DNA from: Alphaproteobacteria bacterium
Lineage (GTDB): Bacteria; Pseudomonadota; Alphaproteobacteria; UBA6615
Length of the DNA stretch: 64,000 nucleotides
Assembly (NCBI GenBank): GCA_021774445.1
Contig: JAJFJA010000019.1
Location: 62,001-126,000, forward strand
Direction of reading: 5' to 3'
This document shows, piece by piece, positions 24,016 through 33,033 of the stretch. Below the pieces are notes generated by a model, which was given only the letters and a program-made list of their open reading frames with translations, was not told the origin of the DNA and did no database searches. Each line of letters opens with the position of its first letter. Position 1 is the stretch's first letter. Both the position numbers and the translations under genes were made by a program.

Positions 24016-25344
24016 TTAGTCGCGCAAAGTGGGGCGCTCGGACCCGTCATCCCAACACCAGACAGGCGCACCGGATCGAATCTCGACCCCGCCGACCCAG
24101 CGGTGGACCGGGGCAATGTCGAGCCAGCTTACGCGACGTTCCAACAAAGCCTTGGCGGTGTCCGTGAGGCGCACTTCTCGGCGCCAACGTTCCTCCTCGC
24201 CGTCCAGGTCGCCGAGGGTGATGGCCGGGCGCGGGCCGGCCGCTAACCCGCACAGGATCAGATCGTAGAAGCCGAGATCGCCCATGAAGACCAGCGGCTC
24301 ATAGTGGTTGGTGTAACGACCGAAGAGGCGGCCGGCGGTCATGGACCCTTCCCGCTCGAGAATACTCAGGGCCAACTGCTCGGTGAAGCCGAGCCCGTTG
24401 GCAAGCGCCGGTAACTCTCGCAGTTGCCTGAGGATCGCGGGCGCCAATGTCGGCAGTTGCGGCGTGCCGTCGGTGGCGAGATCGAACAACGGCCGCGGGC
24501 CCGGCTGGATGAGAGCCTGCCAGGCGGCTTGACCGAGACCGTATTGTTCGACCGTAACCGGCTGGCGTGACTGCCAAAGTACTCGGAAAGCGTCCGGCGG
24601 CAACTGACCGAGGCCGTGAAAATTGGGGAAACCGGGATAGTCCGAAACGCAGATGAGATCGACTTGGCGCGGGCGCCGGGTTGATTTCGAGAACCAGTCG
24701 AGCAGGAAGACGAGGCAGAGCTGATCATAGGCGTCATGCTCGAACCAAAAGCAGATCCGATCATAGTCGGCGGCGGCTGCGAGACCGGCGAATTCGCCGG
24801 TCAGGCGCGACCGCGCTTCTGCTTCGGTTTGCACGAAGCTTACCGATGAGAGAAAGCGGGCGCCGATCTCGATAAAGTTCGATACCGGCTCGGCGCTCGG
24901 TGCCGGGCCATGGACGAAAGGATAGGCGAAGCTGAGATAATCACCACGGAACCCGGCAATGGCGAGGCCGTCGCGGATATCGGACCCGCAGCGTATGTGT
25001 AGCGTGCGCGCGTCTTTGTCGGGTACCGATGGGGCGCCTGATCGTAGGATATCTCGGGCCATGCGGGCGCGCTCGGCGTGGGCTTTCAGCCCTTCCCATT
25101 TCGAAAAACCGAGTTCGCGGGCAATAACATGCTGGGCATCGGCGAGCTTGGGCGCGCCGGCTTCTACCGACCTGGCGTGTTGGGCCAAACGCGCCAGGGC
25201 ATCAGGTTCGCCGTTTCGGCTGGCCTTCAGCAGCTCCTTAGCGCGCTTTTTCTGCTGCTCGAGACTGACCGGGCGGGCGGCTGTCGTCTCGTCGAGGCGG
25301 TGGGAAGATAAGGTGGCGGCACGTGCCGCGAGGCTATCGATCAT
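24016..25344 (-). CDS. DUF1835-type protein
   Basis: About 442 residues from ATG 25344 (GGGAG 9 nt upstream); residues before it look unlike protein. The N-terminal third is helical and charged (LEQQKKRAKELLKASRNGEP, AQHVIARELGFSKWEGLKAHA). The middle and C-terminal parts match the DUF1835 outline: LHIRCGSDIRDGLAIAGFRG near residue 110, FWFEHDAYDQLCLVFLLDWF near 197, and a C-terminal domain with FMGDLGFYDLILCGLAAGPR. The family's biochemical role is unknown; ankyrin-like helical N-termini are frequent. It is convergent with imuB and divergent from the VOC gene. Confidence 0.7.
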   Translation of the reverse strand: MIDSLAARAATLSSHRLDETTAARPVSLEQQKKRAKELLKASRNGEPDALARLAQHARSVEAGAPKLADAQHVIARELGFSKWEGLKAHAERARMARDILRSGAPSVPDKDARTLHIRCGSDIRDGLAIAGFRGDYLSFAYPFVHGPAPSAEPVSNFIEIGARFLSSVSFVQTEAEARSRLTGEFAGLAAAADYDRICFWFEHDAYDQLCLVFLLDWFSKSTRRPRQVDLICVSDYPGFPNFHGLGQLPPDAFRVLWQSRQPVTVEQYGLGQAAWQALIQPGPRPLFDLATDGTPQLPTLAPAILRQLRELPALANGLGFTEQLALSILEREGSMTAGRLFGRYTNHYEPLVFMGDLGFYDLILCGLAAGPRPAITLGDLDGEEERWRREVRLTDTAKALLERRVSWLDIAPVHRWVGGVEIRSGAPVWCWDDGSERPTLRD

Positions 25345-25580
25345 GAGGATCTCCCTGACAAGATGTCCCGGCGCCCGCCGATCAGGATCAAGGAAATCGA
25401 TATGGTGGTTCGTATTTGACGGGCGCAGCCCTTCCCGCGGGCGGGACGCTGTCAAATCAGCGCGCGTTAGGACTAGGCCAACCGATGGCGCCGGGTCAAG
25501 GGCTGGACGCGGGCCGCGTTGAGGCTAGATCACCGGTTACGGCCCGGAGGGCCAAGGGCATGCGTTCAATAGGTTGGAAA

Positions 25581-26003
25581 ATGGACATCGATCATGTGGT
25601 GCTGTGGGTCGAGGACCCGAAAGAGGCGTTGGCGTTTTATGTCGACGTGCTCGGCCTTGAGGCCGTACGGGGCCAGGGCTACGCCGATGGAGAGGTCGGC
25701 TTTCCGAGCGTTCGCATTAGTGAGACCGCGATCGTCGACCTGATGGCTCGGAGCAGTTTGCCCGGTGTACGCAAATTTACCGGTGGCGGCGATGACAGCG
25801 GCGGGACACCTATCAATCATCTCTGCCTAGCGATGAACTCAATGGACTATGCGGCGCTAAGAGCAAGGCTGGAGGCGAGAGGCGTGGGCCTGACCTCAGG
25901 CGGAGACCGCGCCTTCGGTGCCCGGGGCGAAGCCGCACGCTCCGAATATTTTTGCGATCCGGACGGCAATGTCCTCGAGATGCGACATTACGACGAGGCT
26001 TGA
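25581..26003 (+). CDS. VOC-superfamily (glyoxalase/dioxygenase-like) protein
   Basis: 140 residues from ATG 25581. It follows the VOC plan of two beta-alpha-beta-beta-beta units: IDHVVLWVEDPKEALAFYVD with the metal-ligand-type His near residue 4, VDLMARSSLPG, then PINHLCLAMNSMDYAALRAR and SEYFCDPDGNVLEMRHYDEA, where the Glu closes the metal site. Substrate and metal are unknown. It ends 16 bp before the convergent RraA-like gene. Confidence 0.85.
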   Translation: MDIDHVVLWVEDPKEALAFYVDVLGLEAVRGQGYADGEVGFPSVRISETAIVDLMARSSLPGVRKFTGGGDDSGGTPINHLCLAMNSMDYAALRARLEARGVGLTSGGDRAFGARGEAARSEYFCDPDGNVLEMRHYDEA

Positions 26004-26019
26004 AGCGGTGCCCGAGCCG

Positions 26020-26718
26020 CTAATCCACCTCTCTCACCTTACCGGCTTCGAGGAGTTCGGCCAGGAGCTCGGGGTGCGTCAGGCCGGCGGCGACGCGGGC
26101 TTCCAAAGCCGCCTCGGCTTCCCTGACGACGGGCAGCTCGGCGACAAGGCCGGCGAGCCGGGCGCGAGGCACCACCACTACGCCGTCCCGGTCGCCGACG
26201 ATCACGTCGCCGGCGGCGACCGAAACGCCCCCCAAGGTGATCGGCAAGCCCACCGACCCCGGTCCGTTGCACGCCGGCGAATTCGGCGATACGCCGCGCG
26301 AAAAAACTGGGACGCCCGCGGCGACTATGCCCTCGGCGTCGCGGACTAGGCCGTCGGTCACCAGAGCCCGCACCTGGGCGTTGCGCGCCATGCCCATGAC
26401 CTGGTCGCCGACCAGCGCCGTCGTGGTACAGGCGTCAGTCGCCGCCACGATCACGTCGCCGGGCTTGGCGACCGAGAGTGCCGCCAACAGGGCTAGGATA
26501 TCGGCCGGACCGCAAGCGCAAGTGAGGGCGGTTCCGACAATGATCGGGCTCGATCCCGCCATGTCCGGCAGCGGCTTGATGCGATAATCCATGGCCCCTC
26601 GCCCGCCGAGGGCGTCTACCGCAAAACCGGTCGGTACAGCCTCCAGCGCCTCGAGCAGCTTTGGGTCCGGGCGCTCAAATTCACGCCGAAGTGTGAGAAC
26701 CGGCGGTGCCTCAATCAT
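26020..26718 (-). CDS. RraA-like / HMG-type aldolase family protein
   Basis: 232 residues. The RraA/4-hydroxy-4-methyl-2-oxoglutarate aldolase signature is visible: LVGDQVMGMARNAQVRALVT with the conserved Arg, then DGLVRDAEGI with the metal-binding Asp near residue 122, VSPNSPACNGPG, and GDVIVGDRDGVVVVP. Members split into regulators of RNase E and true pyruvate-releasing aldolases. The context (MetE-like and DUF4242 genes on the same strand) does not decide. Gap to the MetE-like gene is 84 bp, same strand. Confidence 0.85.
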   Translation of the reverse strand: MIEAPPVLTLRREFERPDPKLLEALEAVPTGFAVDALGGRGAMDYRIKPLPDMAGSSPIIVGTALTCACGPADILALLAALSVAKPGDVIVAATDACTTTALVGDQVMGMARNAQVRALVTDGLVRDAEGIVAAGVPVFSRGVSPNSPACNGPGSVGLPITLGGVSVAAGDVIVGDRDGVVVVPRARLAGLVAELPVVREAEAALEARVAAGLTHPELLAELLEAGKVREVD

Positions 26719-26802
26719 CGTGTCGTCCCTATCCTTGCCGTGCGGTTGCGCCGTGAGACTCTCAAGATACGCCAGCAGGGACGTTGCGTCACATGGTGCC
26801 GA

Positions 26803-27861
26803 TTAGGCGTGCCCCAACGTCCGCACGGCGGCCACGAGACTCTGGAGCTTCGCGCGGGCGATCTCCGGGGGCAGCATGATGAGACCACAATCAGGTCCAA
26901 CGATCAGCCGCTCGGCATCGATGTGTTCGAGAGCCGCCGTTAGACGCTCGGCAATCTCTATGGTGCCTTCAACCCGGGTCTGCGCGACATTGATAACGCC
27001 GAGAATTACGCTGGTGTCGGTGAATTGGTCCAGCAATGAGAGGTCGTTGTGCCGATGTGCGTCCTCAAGGGAGACCGCGTCCACCGGCGCCGCTTCCAAA
27101 GCCGCCGCAAGGTCAAAATAAGCATGTGCGTCGGCCTTAGGAAAATCCTCCAGGTCAAGAGCGCCGGGATAACCACAGCAGATGTGGACAGCGCGATTGA
27201 CGTGGTCCGGCACGCCCTCGAAACATCGTGAAAGGGCGGCGACGCCATAATCCAGAGCGTTTTGGGGTTGGCGCGCAAATATCGGCTCGTCGACCTGGAT
27301 CCAAATACAGCCGGCCTCAGCCAGGGCGCGAATCTCGGCGTTGAGCACCGTCGCCAACGCCATCGCGAGTTCACGATTGTCGCCGTAGTGGGCATCCGCG
27401 GTCGAATCCATAATCGTCAGCGGACCCGGCACGGTGATCTTGACCGGGTGATCGGTCACAGCCTGGGCGACACGCCAATCTTGCGGGAGAAATGGTCGGC
27501 CGGCGGCCAGCTTACCTACCACTGTCGGCACCTGTGCCTGCCAGCTGCCATCGCGCATGGTTTTGCCGGTCAAGCGATCGAAATCAAAACCCTGGATATG
27601 CCGGAGATGGTAGTAGATGTAGTGCTCGCGACGCACTTCGCCGTCCGTTGGTATGTCGATACCGATCTCGGCCTGCTCGCGTACGACAGCTTGCGTCGCC
27701 TGATCGAGCCTTTCGCCGGCGTCCGCCGCTTGGTCCCGGATGAACTCGGTGTAAGTCTTCGTTGGCTCGTTCGGATTGACCTTGCGGTCCTGAAACCAGC
27801 CCGGCACCGGGGTTCCCGGCGGTTTCGGATACGAACCGATCGTCGTGGTTCTGAGCGGCAT
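26803..27861 (-). CDS. Core MetE-like cobalamin-independent methyltransferase
   Basis: 352 residues, half the length of MetE, so only the catalytic barrel is present. Zinc ligands line up: His226 and Cys228 in VHICCG, Glu266 in VSLEDA and Cys325 in GPDCGL. The N-terminus TTTIGSYPKP is the typical barrel start. The long MetE N-terminal folate domain is absent. Such core MetE proteins take methyl groups from donors other than methyltetrahydrofolate (methylated corrinoids in some cases), so the methyl donor here is open. Same strand as the DUF4242 gene 20 bp upstream. Confidence 0.85.
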   Translation of the reverse strand: MPLRTTTIGSYPKPPGTPVPGWFQDRKVNPNEPTKTYTEFIRDQAADAGERLDQATQAVVREQAEIGIDIPTDGEVRREHYIYYHLRHIQGFDFDRLTGKTMRDGSWQAQVPTVVGKLAAGRPFLPQDWRVAQAVTDHPVKITVPGPLTIMDSTADAHYGDNRELAMALATVLNAEIRALAEAGCIWIQVDEPIFARQPQNALDYGVAALSRCFEGVPDHVNRAVHICCGYPGALDLEDFPKADAHAYFDLAAALEAAPVDAVSLEDAHRHNDLSLLDQFTDTSVILGVINVAQTRVEGTIEIAERLTAALEHIDAERLIVGPDCGLIMLPPEIARAKLQSLVAAVRTLGHA

Positions 27862-27881
27862 CGGCCCTGCCCCCTTTGCCG

Positions 27882-28166
27882 TCAGCCGCCCTTTTCGGTG
27901 GTCGGATCGATTAGGCGCCGGATCGGGGTAATTTTGGTGGCCGGAAAGCCGCTGATTTCCGCGTGCTTGTGGATCACGTCTTCATCCTTGGCGAGGTAGA
28001 TACAGAAGGTCTTGTCGCCGGCAACATAGCTCTCGACCCACTGAATATCCGGAGCCAGTTGCGACAACGCCTCATTCGATTTCGCCGCCGCGCCCGCCAA
28101 CTGCTCGCGCTCGAGCGACCCCACATCCGGGATATCGCGTTCGATAACGTATCTGTTCAGCGCCAT
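27882..28166 (-). CDS. DUF4242-family small protein
   Basis: 94 residues from ATG 28166, chosen over 28199 because GGGAGGG lies 5 nt upstream. The layout (RYVIERDIPDVGSLEREQLA, IQWVESYVAGDKTFCIYLAK, AEISGFPATKITPIRRLIDP) matches DUF4242, a ferredoxin-like dimeric fold now described as nickel-binding in some databases. It is usually found beside metabolic enzymes. It lies 20 bp upstream of the MetE-like gene and is probably co-transcribed with it. Confidence 0.75.
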   Translation of the reverse strand: MALNRYVIERDIPDVGSLEREQLAGAAAKSNEALSQLAPDIQWVESYVAGDKTFCIYLAKDEDVIHKHAEISGFPATKITPIRRLIDPTTEKGG

Positions 28167-28290
28167 GTCGCCCTCCCTTGAAGCCGCTCTTGGCGGCACA
28201 GTTTTCCTCGACTTCCATCAAACACGGAAGGCGGGTCGAGAGCGATTCAATAATTAGTGCGGAAGGGTTGGAGATACGCCAGTGCGCGGC

Positions 28291-28758
28291 CTATGCCCGG
28301 GTCACGCTGGCCGCGAAACACCCGCGCTTGGCATAGTGCAAATGCAAATAGGAGACGTTCGGGTTGCCGAACATGCCTTCGATCCTGCCAGCCAACTCGG
28401 GGGGATCGGTCACGTCGGCGTCGATCATTTGGTGCGCCTTATCGAAGGCGCGAACGGACAAGAGGCGCTCGATGAGGACCTGCGGCACTTCGTCGACCTG
28501 AAGTCTCGCCTGCCGTACGCCCGCACGCACAAAGATGGCGTGGGCCGCACGATAAGGGCTGTCGTTCGGCTGGTGCTCGTAATTCAACAGGATAGCGGTC
28601 TCGCCGACCTCCGCATCGGCCAGGCTGACACGGCAAGGGACGCCGGGTTTGGCGTCGACGACAACCCGGCATGCCGAGTGCTGGGCTAGCTCTTCGTCAG
28701 ATAGGGCGAACAGCTCGGTGAATTGGGATTCCGGTAGGGCGTGAATTTGGAATGCCAT
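28291..28758 (-). CDS. DUF1203-family protein
   Basis: 155 residues matching DUF1203 throughout: FQIHALPESQFTELFALSDE, then CRVSLADAEVGETAILLNYE, the HAIFVRAG turn, and the terminal NVSYLHLHYAKRGCFAASV. Soluble, single domain, no signal peptide, biochemical role unknown. Same strand as the DUF4242 and MetE-like genes, 124 bp upstream of them, with the gap holding no clear promoter. Confidence 0.8.
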   Translation of the reverse strand: MAFQIHALPESQFTELFALSDEELAQHSACRVVVDAKPGVPCRVSLADAEVGETAILLNYEHQPNDSPYRAAHAIFVRAGVRQARLQVDEVPQVLIERLLSVRAFDKAHQMIDADVTDPPELAGRIEGMFGNPNVSYLHLHYAKRGCFAASVTRA

Positions 28759-28941
28759 CGGGCGGGCTCCTTTGGTCGCGGTCTATCGCGTCAGAGCCCG
28801 AAACTATGGCGCTGTCCGTCCGGCAGCCACCCGGTTCTTGCGGTGCGGCCGCTCACAACCAACGCGGCGGCGTATTTGCCCAGTCGGCAGCGCCGACCCT
28901 AGTCATGATCTGCCAAAGAGGATCGCTGGCACTGTGCGATC

Positions 28942-29517
28942 TCACGCGCCAAGAGATGGTGCGGCGTCGCGGCATTCCGTGAACATGGTTTTGACGACCT
29001 CGTCGCCGGGCTTGAAGCGGACGGCGGGGTTCTCGGCGATTTGGACGGCGACGGGCTTTGCGGAATCGAGTAGGGCCGCAAGGACGTTGCGGCCGACGGC
29101 AAGTCGGGTGTCGATAATAGCGGCGACAGCCCCGTCGATCGTGTCGAACAAACTTAAGTTCGGACGTTTGTCGCCCTTGATCGTGACCTGCAATCTGGCG
29201 CCCAGCGAGAGGTCGGCGGTTTCCGCCGTGTAGATCGCCACGACAGCGACTTCCGGGACCGCCTCGACACAGCCGACAATGACGAATGATTCATCCCGAT
29301 CACCGCGGATGATCGCCAGCTTAAGTTCGTAGTCCTCGGTGTTTTGCTCCCCAACAGCGTCGTAGATCTCCTGCAACTGCAGGACGGTCCAGGCGTCGGC
29401 GTTGATCGTTCGGTCGGCATCCAGAATGAGGTCGGCGCGCAGGGTCGGTTGCGGGCCGGTTTGCGGCGCACAGGCGGTGGCGAGCAGGAGCAACCCGAAG
29501 ATAGGTATCGCTCGCAT
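28942..29517 (-). CDS. Putative lipoprotein of unknown function
   Basis: 191 residues. The N-terminus MRAIPIFGLLLLATACAP has a positive start, a hydrophobic stretch and a lipobox-like LATAC, so Cys16 is the likely lipidation site. The rest is mixed alpha/beta with several GD-turns and one more Cys near the C-terminus (TECRDA); no family recognised. It is divergent from dnaE2, separated by a 162-bp gap that holds the LexA box and a hairpin near 29607-29643. Confidence 0.65.
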   Translation of the reverse strand: MRAIPIFGLLLLATACAPQTGPQPTLRADLILDADRTINADAWTVLQLQEIYDAVGEQNTEDYELKLAIIRGDRDESFVIVGCVEAVPEVAVVAIYTAETADLSLGARLQVTIKGDKRPNLSLFDTIDGAVAAIIDTRLAVGRNVLAALLDSAKPVAVQIAENPAVRFKPGDEVVKTMFTECRDAAPSLGA

Positions 29518-29670
29518 GGGACAGACCTCGCGGTTTGGTGGCGGAATATCATCCGCCTCTAAGCATAAGCGTAGCCCCTTCGGTCATCTCCGCGCGAGAC
29601 CGCAAAGGCAATACCCAATGGGCATCATTGTCGGGTTTTTGCCTCTTGTCATGCCGGTGTTCGCGATATA

Positions 29671-29685
29671 GAACATATCATGAAC
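29671..29685 (+). promoter_or_regulatory. LexA box (GAAC-N7-GAAC) overlapping dnaE2 start
   Basis: Direct repeat GAAC-ATATCAT-GAAC. The second half overlaps the ATG at 29680. TTGTCA (29646-29651) and TATAGA (29667-29672) precede it with the same 15-bp gap as at imuAB. If TATAGA is the -10, transcription begins at about 29679-29680, so the dnaE2 message would be leaderless. Confidence 0.85.
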
Positions 29686-32600
29686 AAACAAGACTATGCT
29701 GAGCTTCAGGTCACCAGCAACTTCAGTTTTTTGCGGGGGGCGTCCCATGCAGAGGAGCTGGTGCAGACGGCGGCGGCCTTGGGGCATCGGGCGGTGGCGA
29801 TTACCGACCGCAATACGCTGGCCGGGGTGGTGCGGGCATTCTCGGCGGCGCGGGAGGTTGGGATTCAGTTGCTGGTGGGGACGCGGCTGGATTTGGAAGA
29901 TGGGCCGTCGATGCTGTGTTTTGCCATGGACCGGGAGGCCTATGGGCGCTTGTCGCGGCTGCTGACCCTGGGCAAGCGGCGGACCGAGAAGGGGTCCTGC
30001 CGGCTGACGCTGGAGGACGTGCGGGCCTATGGCGCGGGGCAGATTATTCTGGTGATCCCGCCCGACTGGACGCCGGGGGACGATAGTGCCGGCCCGGGCG
30101 CGGCGTTCGTCAACCAACTTCAGGAACTGAAAGCCGCCTTTCAGGACCGTTGTTATCTGGTGGCCAACCATCTTTATCGCGGCGACGACGCCCGTCGGCT
30201 GGCGCTATTGCATGGGCTGAGCGTGGTGTGCGAGACGCCGATGGTGGCGACCAACGACGTGCATACCCATGCGGTATCGCGGCGGCCATTGCAGGACGTC
30301 CTGACCTGTATTCGTGAACATTGCACCATCGATGAAGCCGGTTACCGGCTGGCGGCCAATGGCGAGCGGGTGCTCAAACCAGTGGCGGAAATGAAACGAC
30401 TGTTTCGCGACTATCCCGAGGCGATCGCGCGGACGGTGGAAATCGCCGACCGCTGCCAGTTCAGCCTGGCTGAGTTGCGCTATGAATATGCCGCCGATCC
30501 GCTGCCGACGGGACGCACGGCCGACGAGCAACTGGCCCATCTGTCCTGGGCGGGGGCGGATGAGCGTTACCCGGAAGGCGTGCCGGATAATGTCAAAAAG
30601 GCAATCAAGCATGAGCTGGCGCTGATCGCACAGCTTAAATACGCGCCTTACTTTCTGACGGTGCATGACATCGTGCGTTACGCCCGCAGCCAAAGCATCC
30701 TTTGTCAGGGTCGCGGGTCGGCGGCGAATTCCGCGGTTTGCTACTGCCTGGGCATTACGGCGATCGATCCGGTACAGCTCAATCTGCTGTTCGAGCGTTT
30801 CGTTTCGGCGGAGCGCAATGAGCCGCCGGATATCGATGTCGATTTCGAGCATGAGCGGCGCGAGGAAGTGATCCAGTACATCTATGAGAAATACGGCCGG
30901 GAACGGGCCGGCCTGGCGGCAACGGTAATCAGCTACCGGGCGCGCAGCGCGGTACGAGAGGTTGGCAAGGCGTTGGGGTTGAGCGCCGATACCGTGGGGG
31001 CGCTGGCCGGTCAGGTCTGGGGCTGGTCAAGCGAGGGCATCGCCGAGGAGGTGGCACGGGAGTTGGGGCTCGATCCCACGGATCACCGGCTGGCCCTGAC
31101 CCTGGATTTGACGCGGGAGTTGATCAGCTTTCCGCGCCATCTCAGCCAACATGTGGGCGGCTTCGTCATCACCAAAGGGCGGCTCGACGAATTGGTGCCG
31201 ATCGAGAATGCGGCGATGGAAAACCGCACCGCCATCGAATGGGACAAGGACGATCTGGACAGCGTCGGCATGTTGAAGATCGATGTGCTGGGGCTGGGCA
31301 TGCTGAGTTGCATCCGCCGCGGCTTCGACCTGTTGGCGCAGCATTACGGCAAGCGCTATGAGCTGGCGACGATCCCGCAGGAAGACCCGGCGGTTTACGA
31401 CATGCTGTGTCAGGCCGACAGCCTGGGTGTGTTCCAGGTAGAAAGCCGGGCGCAGATGGCGTTCCTGCCACGGATGAAACCGCGCACCTTCTACGACCTG
31501 GTGATCGAAGTGGCGATCGTGCGGCCCGGGCCGATCCAAGGGGACATGGTGCATCCCTATTTGCGCCGTCGCAACGGTGAGGAAGTGGTCAACTTCCCGT
31601 CGGAAGAGCTGCGCGTGGTGCTGGGCAAGACGATGGGGGTACCGCTGTTTCAAGAACAGGCGATGCAGATCGCCATCGTGGCGGCGGGCTTTACGCCGAC
31701 CGAGTCCGATGGCTTGCGCCGGGCGATGGCGACCTTCCGGCGGCTAGGGACGATCCACAGCTTTCGCGACAAGTTCATCAACGGCATGACGGCGCGGGGT
31801 TATGAAGCCGATTTTGCCGAGCGCTGCTTCCGGCAGATCGAGGGCTTTGGCGACTACGGCTTCCCGGAGAGCCATGCGGCGAGCTTCGCGCTGCTGGTCT
31901 ATGTCTCGGCATGGCTGAAATGCCATTACCCGGACGTGTTCGCCGCCGCGCTGCTGAACAGCCAGCCGATGGGGTTCTATGCGCCGGCGCAGATCGTGCG
32001 CGATGCGCGTGAACATGACGTCGACGTGCGCGGCGTCGATATCAATCATAGCGACTGGGATTGCACGCTGGAGCCACTACAGGACGGGCGGTGCGCCCTG
32101 CGGCTCGGCTTCCGGCAGATCAAGGGAATGAAGGAGGAGGAGGCCGACCGCATCGTGGCGGCGCGTGGCGACGGTTATGGGGATGCACGCAGCCTGTGGC
32201 GGCGGGCCGGCGTAGGGGGGCATACCTTGGCAGTGTTGGCGCGTGCCGACGCCTTTACGTCGCTGGGGCTGAATCGTCGCGGGGCGTTGTGGGCGGTGAA
32301 GGGACTGGGCGATCCGCCGCTGCCCTTGTTCGCGCAGGCCGAAGCGCGGCCGGGGGTCTCGACGGTGCCGAAAGAACCGGCCATCACGCTGCCGGTCGAG
32401 GCGCCGGGGGAAGTGGTGGCGAACGACTATGCGACGCTGCGGCTTTCACTCAAGCATCACCCATTGCAATTGCTGCGCGGGGAGATGGCGCGGCTGGGGG
32501 CGATGCCCAACGATTTGTTGGTTAGGTCCAAGCCGGACAGGCGGGTGACGGTGGCCGGGCTGGTTTTGGTGCGGCAACGCCCCGGCAGCGCCAATGGCGT

Positions 32601-32949
32601 GATCTTCATGACCTTGGAAGATGAGACCGGCGTGGCCAATGTGATCGTCTGGCCCGATTGTTTCGAGCGCTACCGCAAACTGATCCTGGGATCGCGTCTG
32701 GTGTTGGTGAAAGGGACTTTGCAGCGCGAGGGTATCGTCACCCATGTGATCGCCCGGGAGATCGTCAATCTCTCGGCACGGCTGGATGCCCTGGCTCTCG
32801 GCGACGCCGGCGATAACACATGCCATCCCGGCTTCGCCCCCGCCGACGCGGTCAAGCATCCGCATCGGCCCGACCCGCGCGACCTTGCCAACGCCCGGCG
32901 CCATCCACGCGATGCGCAGATCCGGATCGGCTCGCGGGATTTCCATTGA
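29680..32949 (+). CDS. dnaE2: DnaE2, error-prone DNA polymerase III alpha subunit
   Basis: 1089 residues. An N-terminal PHP domain (YAELQVTSNFSFLRGASHAEEL), then the C-family palm with catalytic aspartates in EPPDIDVDFEHERREEV near residue 383, and the fingers and tau-binding regions (QHVGGFVITKG; HAASFALLVYVSAWLKCHYP). A C-terminal OB fold (VTVAGLVLVRQRPGSANGV) and terminal GSRDFH are the DnaE2 hallmarks. It acts with ImuA and ImuB in SOS mutagenesis, but here it is separated from them by about 5.7 kb, with its own LexA box. There is no ribosome site before ATG 29680. Confidence 0.93.
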   Translation: MNKQDYAELQVTSNFSFLRGASHAEELVQTAAALGHRAVAITDRNTLAGVVRAFSAAREVGIQLLVGTRLDLEDGPSMLCFAMDREAYGRLSRLLTLGKRRTEKGSCRLTLEDVRAYGAGQIILVIPPDWTPGDDSAGPGAAFVNQLQELKAAFQDRCYLVANHLYRGDDARRLALLHGLSVVCETPMVATNDVHTHAVSRRPLQDVLTCIREHCTIDEAGYRLAANGERVLKPVAEMKRLFRDYPEAIARTVEIADRCQFSLAELRYEYAADPLPTGRTADEQLAHLSWAGADERYPEGVPDNVKKAIKHELALIAQLKYAPYFLTVHDIVRYARSQSILCQGRGSAANSAVCYCLGITAIDPVQLNLLFERFVSAERNEPPDIDVDFEHERREEVIQYIYEKYGRERAGLAATVISYRARSAVREVGKALGLSADTVGALAGQVWGWSSEGIAEEVARELGLDPTDHRLALTLDLTRELISFPRHLSQHVGGFVITKGRLDELVPIENAAMENRTAIEWDKDDLDSVGMLKIDVLGLGMLSCIRRGFDLLAQHYGKRYELATIPQEDPAVYDMLCQADSLGVFQVESRAQMAFLPRMKPRTFYDLVIEVAIVRPGPIQGDMVHPYLRRRNGEEVVNFPSEELRVVLGKTMGVPLFQEQAMQIAIVAAGFTPTESDGLRRAMATFRRLGTIHSFRDKFINGMTARGYEADFAERCFRQIEGFGDYGFPESHAASFALLVYVSAWLKCHYPDVFAAALLNSQPMGFYAPAQIVRDAREHDVDVRGVDINHSDWDCTLEPLQDGRCALRLGFRQIKGMKEEEADRIVAARGDGYGDARSLWRRAGVGGHTLAVLARADAFTSLGLNRRGALWAVKGLGDPPLPLFAQAEARPGVSTVPKEPAITLPVEAPGEVVANDYATLRLSLKHHPLQLLRGEMARLGAMPNDLLVRSKPDRRVTVAGLVLVRQRPGSANGVIFMTLEDETGVANVIVWPDCFERYRKLILGSRLVLVKGTLQREGIVTHVIAREIVNLSARLDALALGDAGDNTCHPGFAPADAVKHPHRPDPRDLANARRHPRDAQIRIGSRDFH

Positions 32950-33033
32950 TCCCGATCCCGTCGACCACAGCTCACTCTTGGGCAACCGATAATCTTCCGT
33001 GATAATCTGGACCAAGACATAGGAGCAGCAAGA

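Noticed and set aside
23355..24116. Minus-strand frame of 253 residues over the end of imuB
   Set aside because: Arg/Pro-rich shadow; the ImuB C-terminal signature is on plus.
25414..25457. ATTTGAC and GTCAAAT arms in the DUF1835/VOC gap
   Set aside because: Arms are 30 bp apart and no -10 fits either TTGAC element, so chance is likely.
29607..29643. Hairpin GGCAA...TTGCC with inner ACCC/GGGT and AATG/CATT before dnaE2
   Set aside because: Interrupted by mismatches and lies upstream of the promoter; it may end a minus or plus transcript but not convincingly.
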